DNA of 64,000 nucleotides, from NCBI GenBank assembly GCA_945861635.1, contig CAMAWH010000003.1, positions 118,608 to 182,607 on the forward strand, read 5' to 3'. The notes below the pieces were generated by a model that was given only the letters and a program-made list of their open reading frames with translations, was not told where the DNA came from and ran no database searches. This document shows, in pieces, positions 57,539 to 64,000 of this stretch; the first letter of the stretch is position 1, and the number at the start of each line of letters is the position of its first letter. A program made the translations under genes and the position numbers. The stretch comes from Klebsiella pneumoniae. Its GTDB lineage: Bacteria; Myxococcota_A; UBA796; SXON01.

Positions 57539-60171
57539 CCGCCCGCGCCGTAGGTGCACGTCTTGCCGCCAGGGGCGTCGAACTGCCCGTTTCCATCGAC
57601 ATCGACGTAGATGGCGTTCGTCGTGACGCGTGGAACGCCCGTCGGATCGTAGTCGGGAAGGCCGGCGGGCATCGGATCGACGCCAAATGCGAGCACGACG
57701 AGGTGAGCATCGCGGTCGAGGTGCAGCGCCACGACGTCATCGTACTTCACCACGTCGTGCGGCCCCGTGGCTTCCATTCGGGCTACCTCATCGCAGTTCG
57801 CCAACACGACAATGCTTACGATGTCGATCGCCGGCGGAGCCTCAATCTCGATGGCAAGTGACACGTCACCGCCCGTCGCCAGCCCGCCAATCTCCGCGGC
57901 ACCCGACGCCGTGATGGCCGTCACATGCGCGAATGCGCCCGCGCTCACGATGGCCGCACCCTTCAGAACACCGTCAATCAACTCGTCCTGGTCAAAGTCT
58001 GACGGCGAATCCGAGCCACTCGGAACGTAGGTCCGCGGCCAGGCGAGGTCCTCGGGGTCATGGCTGTCGGAAACGCCGAGCGCGGTCACTGGGTGGCCGA
58101 GGTTCAGGAACGCGAGCCAGTCGTCCAGAAAGCCGCTGCTCTCCGGCCGATCCGCGTGGAACAGCACATCCCGCGGGCCATTCATGTACTCCACCGCATC
58201 GAAATCCCATGAGAACAACGGTTCGTCCGCCGGCAGTCCCAGCGCCGCTGCGTCCTCCAGCGTGACCCTGCCCGTCAACCGATCCCACCCGATCAAACAC
58301 AGGAAATTGCAGCCAATCCGGGGATGGTTGAGGACAACGACCTCGGCACCCCGTGCTCGTTCGGCCGCAAAGATCTGCCCGAGCGAGAGCCCGTACCACT
58401 GTACGGGTCCGCCGCGCGGATCGGCCTCGTCTCTCACAAACGGCCACGCATTCGTGTGCTCGGGGCTCGTCGCCGTGATCTCCTGCGAAATGACGCTCGC
58501 GACGAAATCGCTCAATCCCGCTTCAGCGATGCCCGGTGCCATGTCGTGGACGACCTCGTGGTCGGTGTCCACGATGATCTCCAGGCCGACCGCAGCCGCC
58601 GAGCGTGCACGGTCCACCGACAGAACCGTGCTGTCTGCGCTGGCCTCGGTGTGAACGTGTCCGTCGAACGAGAGCCAACCCGTCGTGTCAACCACGTGGT
58701 CGAGCGTCGCGGAGAGCGTGGCAGAACCATCCTCCGGGATGAAGACCTCGGCCTGAATCGGCTCGTACTCGTAGCCGCGGGTGATGGAAACGGCGTAGGC
58801 ACCGGGCGGAACCAACGCGCTTCCCTCTCCTGGGGCCGCGTAGACGCGCCGAACGTCGTCACCGCGACGTAGTTCGATGAGCGCCGGAACACTGTTGCCA
58901 TCCGGGTCACGGATGTCGTACTCAAGCGTTCCGATTGCGCCGATAGCCAGGATCGCCTGGCCCGCAGCGGGCGCGGCAGCGCTCGCTTCCCGCCCTTCGG
59001 CGCTCGCAACCAGCCGAACCGGACCGATGGGGATGAGCGTAAATTCATAGCGGCCGTCTCGGTCCGTGCGCGTTCGGTCGAACGCCAACCATTCGCCCGC
59101 CGAATTCTCGGCGAGTGCGGACACAAGCACACCGCCAACGCCGTTTCCCTGCGAATCAACGACCTGCCCTCCCGCCGTTTCACGCACTTCGGAACACTTC
59201 ACCCTTGGCACCGGCTCCTCGTTCACGGCGCACAACGGCGCCACCGCGGCGTTGACGTCTCCTGCAGCTACCGAAATCGCGAACTTCCCGCTTGCGCTCT
59301 GGCCAGGCCCGACCTGGAGCGGGTCCGCCGCCTCCCCCAGATCGACCATCGCCGTGACGCCGGCAATCTTTGTCCGCGCTACTGCCGCTCCGGGCATCGC
59401 AATCGCGTACGCCGTCTCGCCATCACTCGCGCCAAACCACGGCACTTCCGTGTCGAGCGTCACGCCGCCCACGCTGATTCCGCCGCGCCCCATCGCAACC
59501 TGATCCGTTCGGTCGGATGGAAAAAGCACCGTCCCGATCAGGTATCCCTCGGGCTCACCCCCGGACAGGATGACCTCGATTTCGAGGACGGGCGAGTCGG
59601 GTTCGAGGGTGTAGCGCGTCACGATGTCGAGCCCCCACCCGTCATGCAAATACTTGGGCGTTCCGGCCGCCAACGAGCGCCGCATCAAGTCCAATTCAAT
59701 GAGCCAGAAACGGTCGTCCGTTCCCTGGATATCCACGACAGCCGCCCTTCCGTCGGATCCGTCGTTCACGATCTCGACGCTTTCGCCGCGGATCATACGG
59801 AGCTGGGAGGACGGAAAATCGGTCAGGGAGAGTTGCCCGATCACAAACCCCATCTCCCCGAATCGCTCCGGGCCCGACGGGGCACAATCGGACACGGGCA
59901 CCGCGTCGATGGGAACGCCCCCGTATTGGTAGTAGGTCTTCGGATTTGCCGGATCGGAGACGAGAAATGCGGCGACCGTATTCGCCAGCATCGTTTCACC
60001 GACACCGCCGAGCGCGTCGGGACCGTCAAGGTGCTCGGACGCGTCTGTCAGCCTGCGTGAAAGTGACTTTCCGGCAACGGGGCAGCCGCCAGTGAAGATG
60101 CCTGCACCGTTGAACGCACGCTGCGGCACCGGGGGTGGATCGCACGCCAGCAGGGACAGCAGGAACATCAT
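57535..60171 (-). CDS. secreted CehA/McbA-type PHP-domain metallohydrolase, carboxypeptidase-regulatory-like segments
   Basis: Start MMFLLSLLACDPPP (lipobox); VVDSQGNGVGGVLVSALAENSAGEWLAFDRTRTDRDGRYEFTLIPIGPVRLVAS; WLSFDGHVHTEASADSTVLSVDRARSAAAVGLEIIVDTDHEVV. Confidence 0.85.
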   Translation of the reverse strand: MMFLLSLLACDPPPVPQRAFNGAGIFTGGCPVAGKSLSRRLTDASEHLDGPDALGGVGETMLANTVAAFLVSDPANPKTYYQYGGVPIDAVPVSDCAPSGPERFGEMGFVIGQLSLTDFPSSQLRMIRGESVEIVNDGSDGRAAVVDIQGTDDRFWLIELDLMRRSLAAGTPKYLHDGWGLDIVTRYTLEPDSPVLEIEVILSGGEPEGYLIGTVLFPSDRTDQVAMGRGGISVGGVTLDTEVPWFGASDGETAYAIAMPGAAVARTKIAGVTAMVDLGEAADPLQVGPGQSASGKFAISVAAGDVNAAVAPLCAVNEEPVPRVKCSEVRETAGGQVVDSQGNGVGGVLVSALAENSAGEWLAFDRTRTDRDGRYEFTLIPIGPVRLVASAEGREASAAAPAAGQAILAIGAIGTLEYDIRDPDGNSVPALIELRRGDDVRRVYAAPGEGSALVPPGAYAVSITRGYEYEPIQAEVFIPEDGSATLSATLDHVVDTTGWLSFDGHVHTEASADSTVLSVDRARSAAAVGLEIIVDTDHEVVHDMAPGIAEAGLSDFVASVISQEITATSPEHTNAWPFVRDEADPRGGPVQWYGLSLGQIFAAERARGAEVVVLNHPRIGCNFLCLIGWDRLTGRVTLEDAAALGLPADEPLFSWDFDAVEYMNGPRDVLFHADRPESSGFLDDWLAFLNLGHPVTALGVSDSHDPEDLAWPRTYVPSGSDSPSDFDQDELIDGVLKGAAIVSAGAFAHVTAITASGAAEIGGLATGGDVSLAIEIEAPPAIDIVSIVVLANCDEVARMEATGPHDVVKYDDVVALHLDRDAHLVVLAFGVDPMPAGLPDYDPTGVPRVTTNAIYVDVDGNGQFDAPGGKTCTYGAGG

Positions 60172-60182
60172 CTGCGGGCAGT

Positions 60183-61391
60183 CTATCGTGCGGCGAACCT
60201 GCGGCTGACAAACGCGAAGAGGAGCACGCCGAAGACGCCGAGCACGCCTTCTGCCGCCATCATCGCCGCAGCGCCGTGCATCTCCGCCGCTTGGCCGAGC
60301 AGCAAACCAAGCCACCAAAGCGGAAAGTTGGAGAGCGAGGCGAAAATGTTGTACTTGGTGGCGCCGGACCCCGTCCCGATGGCGTTGAGCACGAGCGCCG
60401 TGAAGGCAGCGTACGCAAGCCCTACGAGCAAGGAGTACACGATGTTCCAGAAGAGGTACATCGAAACGGTTGCCGGGCCGACGGCCATGCCGAGCGCGCA
60501 AGCGGCCATGGCCGCACCGATCCCCGCGTAGGCCAGGCGCGGGTGAAAGCGATCGCACAGCCATCCGCCGATGAAGCAACCGAATGCCGTGATGACGCCG
60601 GCGCCAAACCCCTGGATCATCGCGACGTCTTTCGCACCCGCGTGCCAGTAGGCGGCGACGCCTTCCTGTGCGAGCAGGCCCTGCGCTGCACCCGTACTGA
60701 TCGGGAGGAAGCACAATAATCCGGCAAGTCTGCCGCCAGGGGTCTGCATCATCTCCCTCAGTTGGACGACGACGCCACGGACGGCGTGCCCCAGCGACTC
60801 CGCGCGGTGGGCGGCACCGCCCCCCTTCACAAACGGGAGCGCCAGGCAACACGCCATGAACGTGGCGCCCATGACGACACCAGCGACTCGGGTGTCTGCA
60901 TACGTGGTCAACAGCAGGAGACCCAGCCCCCCGCCAAAGCCGTTTCCGCCCAGATTGCCCGCCTGGAACCAGGCGCCGACGCGACCCTGCTCGCTCTCCG
61001 GGGTGCACTCCGCCATCATGGCCTCGATCGACATTCCCACCATCGAATTAAAGAAGCTCGCCGTTGCGATGACCGCAAGGAAGACAGGCAGCGTCTCGAC
61101 GCTCAGCGGCATCACCGCCATCGCAAACACGCCGATGGCCGACGCCGACGTCGAAATCACGTACCAGCGCTTCGGCGTGAGCGTGACATCAACAGCCGGT
61201 GCCCACAGCCACTTCAGCCAGGAGATGAGCATCTGGGCGCCGTTCAACAGCGAGGCCTGCCCGATGTCCAGACCGTGCGACTTCGCCATGAACGTGAGTG
61301 CTACGCCGACAAAGCCGCCGAGCGCCCCGAACGGGAAGTAGAGGACGGTGTAGACGACGGGGTGAGGGGCCTTCCGAACGACGGCTTCCAC
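60183..61391 (-). CDS. MFS transporter (AmpG/PucC/BT1-like)
   Basis: VYTVLYFPFGALGGFVGVALTFMAKSHGLDIGQASLLNGAQMLISWLKWLWAPAVDVTLTPKRWY; multi-TM. Confidence 0.88.
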   Translation of the reverse strand: MEAVVRKAPHPVVYTVLYFPFGALGGFVGVALTFMAKSHGLDIGQASLLNGAQMLISWLKWLWAPAVDVTLTPKRWYVISTSASAIGVFAMAVMPLSVETLPVFLAVIATASFFNSMVGMSIEAMMAECTPESEQGRVGAWFQAGNLGGNGFGGGLGLLLLTTYADTRVAGVVMGATFMACCLALPFVKGGGAAHRAESLGHAVRGVVVQLREMMQTPGGRLAGLLCFLPISTGAAQGLLAQEGVAAYWHAGAKDVAMIQGFGAGVITAFGCFIGGWLCDRFHPRLAYAGIGAAMAACALGMAVGPATVSMYLFWNIVYSLLVGLAYAAFTALVLNAIGTGSGATKYNIFASLSNFPLWWLGLLLGQAAEMHGAAAMMAAEGVLGVFGVLLFAFVSRRFAAR

Positions 61392-61463
61392 GCGGACTCC
61401 TGCGGCGCCCGCCCTGTAACCGGCCCGGCGGAAAGGACGTGGCGGTCCGAATCGCCCTGCCTG

Positions 61464-61982
61464 CTAGTCCGCGTCGGCCGAAATCGACGCTTCGAAGCTA
61501 CCGTAATCACCGTAATCCGCGTAAACGTCCAGCTCTGCGCCGTTCTCGTCGGCGGTGCCCGACACGTCCGCGACGACCTCGTACCCATAGATGGAGAAGG
61601 TCCAGATGCCGGTCACCTCGCCATTCGCAGCGGAGCCGGTCAGCGCGCCAGAGAAGTCGATCTGCCCCTGGTTGCAATTCGCGTCGCCGCTCAGGGTTCC
61701 ATCGGCGTCGATCGTGAATTCTGCCTCGCCCGAGCACTCGTATTCGTTACTCCGACGGTAGACGCCTTCCATCGTTCCGACGTAATCCACGGCGACGGGG
61801 TCGGCGTCGGCATCCGTGTCACTGTCGGCATCGGCGTCAGTGTCGGCATCGGCATCGGCATCGGCGTCAGCATCGGCATCCGTGTCTGCGTCAGACGCGT
61901 CACCTTTGTCATCGGAACCAGACACAATCACGGTCGAAGGCGCGCAAGCGCCGAGGAATACGAGTAGCGAGTAGGGAAGCAT
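61464..61982 (-). CDS. small lipoprotein with (D-A/T)n linker and C-terminal beta-rich domain
   Basis: MLPYSLLVFLGACAPSTVIVSGSDDKGDASDADTDADAD... then YVGTMEGVYRRSNEYECSGEAEFTIDADGTLSGDANCNQGQIDFSGALTGSAANGEVTGIW. Confidence 0.78.
   Translation of the reverse strand: MLPYSLLVFLGACAPSTVIVSGSDDKGDASDADTDADADADADADADTDADADSDTDADADPVAVDYVGTMEGVYRRSNEYECSGEAEFTIDADGTLSGDANCNQGQIDFSGALTGSAANGEVTGIWTFSIYGYEVVADVSGTADENGAELDVYADYGDYGSFEASISADAD
61800..61898. repeat. hexanucleotide microsatellite encoding Asp-Ala/Asp-Thr repeats
   Basis: Tandem tcggcr/tcagyr units read directly. Confidence 0.88.
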
Positions 61983-62065
61983 GGAGATCTCCGCGCACGC
62001 ACAATGCCTCAGAAATCCGAAAAGGATCGGCAATCTCACCAACACCGCATGCAATTCCGCGCTCG

Positions 62066-63343
62066 TCATCTACCGGACGCGCCCCATTGCCAATCCGGCT
62101 CGATCAGATCGTCGGCCGCGTGAAGTTCGTGGACGTCGTGCGCAAACCGCGCGGGGGCACCCGCATCCGCGCTGCCGATGAGTTCGGCGCCGGCCACAAG
62201 TCGCCGCCCACGCCGCATCGCAAGCCACGGTACAAACGCGGGGCCCATGGCTTGGCGCGTGCGCTCGAAAAAAATCGAGGACTTGACGTACACGGCAAAT
62301 TGGCGGGTTGCGATGTCGGGATACTCTCCGATCGGCAGGTCGCCTGGGACATCACCATTGGCGGCAGCAAACGCCGCGCGAACGTTGGCAACAACCGCGC
62401 CCGCCGTCCACGTGGGGTCGGTGGCGTGGAGCCACGAATAGTCCGCCCACATCGCGAGACCTTCGTCAATCCATGGCTCCGACATTTCATCCGAAGCGAG
62501 ATCGGCGCCGAACCATTGGTGCGCGACTTCGTGACCGACCGTGATCGCGTCACACGCGCCGCGGTCGAAGATGTACATGCCGTCGTACTCCGTCGCCCTG
62601 GCAAAAAGTCGTGGAACTTCCACTACAGTCAGCCCGGTAGAGTCACGCCGCCACAGTGTGTCCGAGTACCATCCGTAGGCGCTCTGAATGCGAGCTGCGA
62701 CCGCCTCGTCCGGGCAGCGCGGGTCCGGCGAGCGGAGCGCGAGTACACCGTTTCCTGCCCCAGGCAGCGCGACGGTGCGGTACCCAACGCCCGCCACTGC
62801 GCTCAAATCGCGGGCTACCGTGCGAAACTGCCAGTGACGACGCACCCCAACCTCGGTCGCCCGCGCCGACGAAGCGTTCGTAAACCACTGCAACTCTGCG
62901 GGAGCGTCGATGTGAACGCGCCAAACGCCACGCTCTGCCTGCATCACATCGCCCCGTGTGTACCCCGGCAGTCGCGACGGCGAGGCGATTTCGGCAGGCA
63001 AAAAATTGCCGAGCGTCAAAACGCCCTCCGCTGTCCCGTACCGACCCTCTCCGCAGGTTGCATCGCGGACGCCGAGGTCGTGATCCGTCGCGCAGACCGG
63101 CGGCAGCGTCCAGCGAAGCGTGAGATCCAACACCCTTCCCGCGCCGGACACGATGCAGAGCGAGCCATCACATACGACACTCCCCACCGCCGCGTGCATC
63201 GTGTTTCCGACAAACTTAGCCGGCAACCACCGCAGAGCAACGGCGCCGTTCGCATCACCATGTGCACGCTCCACGCGAATTCTCACGCGGCCCGACAGAT
63301 GAGTCGCGTCGTCAACGAGGACATCCGCCACCGTTTCGTTCAT
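62066..63343 (-). CDS. M1-family-like zinc metallopeptidase
   Basis: ITVGHEVAHQWFGADLASDEMSEPWIDEGLAMWADY; FAVYVKSSIFFERTRQAMG. Confidence 0.86.
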   Translation of the reverse strand: MNETVADVLVDDATHLSGRVRIRVERAHGDANGAVALRWLPAKFVGNTMHAAVGSVVCDGSLCIVSGAGRVLDLTLRWTLPPVCATDHDLGVRDATCGEGRYGTAEGVLTLGNFLPAEIASPSRLPGYTRGDVMQAERGVWRVHIDAPAELQWFTNASSARATEVGVRRHWQFRTVARDLSAVAGVGYRTVALPGAGNGVLALRSPDPRCPDEAVAARIQSAYGWYSDTLWRRDSTGLTVVEVPRLFARATEYDGMYIFDRGACDAITVGHEVAHQWFGADLASDEMSEPWIDEGLAMWADYSWLHATDPTWTAGAVVANVRAAFAAANGDVPGDLPIGEYPDIATRQFAVYVKSSIFFERTRQAMGPAFVPWLAMRRGRRLVAGAELIGSADAGAPARFAHDVHELHAADDLIEPDWQWGASGR

Positions 63344-63810
63344 GCCACCCGCGACCGTTCGATGAATTTGTCGAGTCCGGACACCGCCTGCTTGCGGACC
63401 GCGTTCCGAATGATCGGGGTCCATCCAAGCAGCGAACCGCTCCGCCCAAGCGCCTGGGAAGACCACTTCCAGAAGTCGAATTCATCCGTGTGCGTGTGGA
63501 TCAGCCCGTCCTGGAAGGTAAAGGACGCCTGGATGTCGTTGACGACCCGCCGACCCGTGGCTGTGAACGTGTACGTCGCAACCCAATGCGCGCGTCCGGA
63601 GACACCGTCACTCTCTACGCCGTCGAATTCGATCGTCAGATCCTTTGCGCCAGTGGTGAGCATCCGCCACATCATTCCCGCGCGTGCGCCTTGCAGGCGA
63701 GGAAATACGGGGTCGCTGAACGCGATGTCCGGGTGGTAGCACGCCGCCATCGCCGCGCCATCGCCGCGCTGGAAGGCAGAATAGAATGTGCGGATGAGCT
63801 CGGCGGACAT
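63340..63810 (-). CDS. NTF2/SnoaL-like nuclear transport factor 2 family protein
   Basis: MSAELIRTFYSAFQRGDGAAMAACYHPDIAFSDPVFPRLQG...YTFTATGRRVVNDIQASFTFQDGLIHTHTDEFDFWKWSSQALG; ATGA overlap with downstream gene. Confidence 0.9.
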   Translation of the reverse strand: MSAELIRTFYSAFQRGDGAAMAACYHPDIAFSDPVFPRLQGARAGMMWRMLTTGAKDLTIEFDGVESDGVSGRAHWVATYTFTATGRRVVNDIQASFTFQDGLIHTHTDEFDFWKWSSQALGRSGSLLGWTPIIRNAVRKQAVSGLDKFIERSRVA

Positions 63811-63921
63811 GCTGCGGATGTAACCCGCAACCGGCCCGCGACGCCGGCGACCATCGAGGTTGGGCAAAAATTGTGAGTGAAGGTGGGTTGTCAAGCGGCA
63901 CAAAACGTGTGATCTTGGCGT

Positions 63922-64000
63922 ATGAATACGGTAAACTCTCCCCGATTGCTCGTTCCGGACCGCACTCAGGGCGTCTTGTTCACGCACTCGTTCCTGGACG
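63922..64000 (+). CDS. 5' fragment of a further gene, truncated by window edge
   Basis: ATG at 63922: MNTVNSPRLLVPDRTQGVLFTHSFLD, open to the window end. Confidence 0.4.
   Translation, partial: MNTVNSPRLLVPDRTQGVLFTHSFLD

Noticed and set aside
60172-61008. N-terminal ~279 aa extension of the 57535-61008 ORF
   Set aside because: Overlaps the MFS transporter in another frame and reads R/H-rich; the true start is the lipobox-containing MMFLLSLLACDPP at 60171.
63888-63916. Possible sigma70 promoter TTGTCA-17 bp-GATCTT before the 63922 ORF
   Set aside because: Only a weak -10 match; not reliable in a GC-rich genome without transcription data.

Overview
64 kb of GC-rich, gene-dense bacterial chromosome. 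MYXO-CTERM-like sorting tails, MopE-type repeats and D/A/T-rich lipoprotein linkers suggest a Myxococcota/Deltaproteobacteria-like lineage (inference). The first ~24 kb is mostly housekeeping and signalling: guaA, an amidohydrolase+XdhC pair, an FHA / hybrid histidine kinase / HTH-receiver operon, rplY-pth-rpsF-rplI-dnaB with no rpsR between rpsF and rplI, prs, a VIT/CCC1 transporter, and an ECF sigma/FecR pair. From ~26.7 to 46 kb lies an envelope/secreted-protein island: three MopE-type (putative Cu-binding) repeat proteins, one fused to a SUMF1/FGE-like domain without the catalytic Cys pair; a compact PHM-like copper monooxygenase that keeps the apparent full Cu-ligand set; an OmpA-like protein; a TonB/GspC-like PDZ protein; and a cluster of four CotH-family proteins with a lamin-tail-domain lipoprotein and a DA-repeat lipoprotein. 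The last third holds an aminopeptidase P, a crotonase, a Ser/Thr kinase-ATPase-GAF-adenylate cyclase that appears split by a +1 frameshift at an AAAGGG run, MFS transporters, a GST, a sterol desaturase, a CehA/McbA-type PHP protein and a second M1 peptidase. A ~50 bp intergenic repeat occurs twice (32581 and 56319). No rRNA, convincing tRNA, CRISPR array or intact mobile element was seen. All homology calls are from reading motifs; no searches were run.
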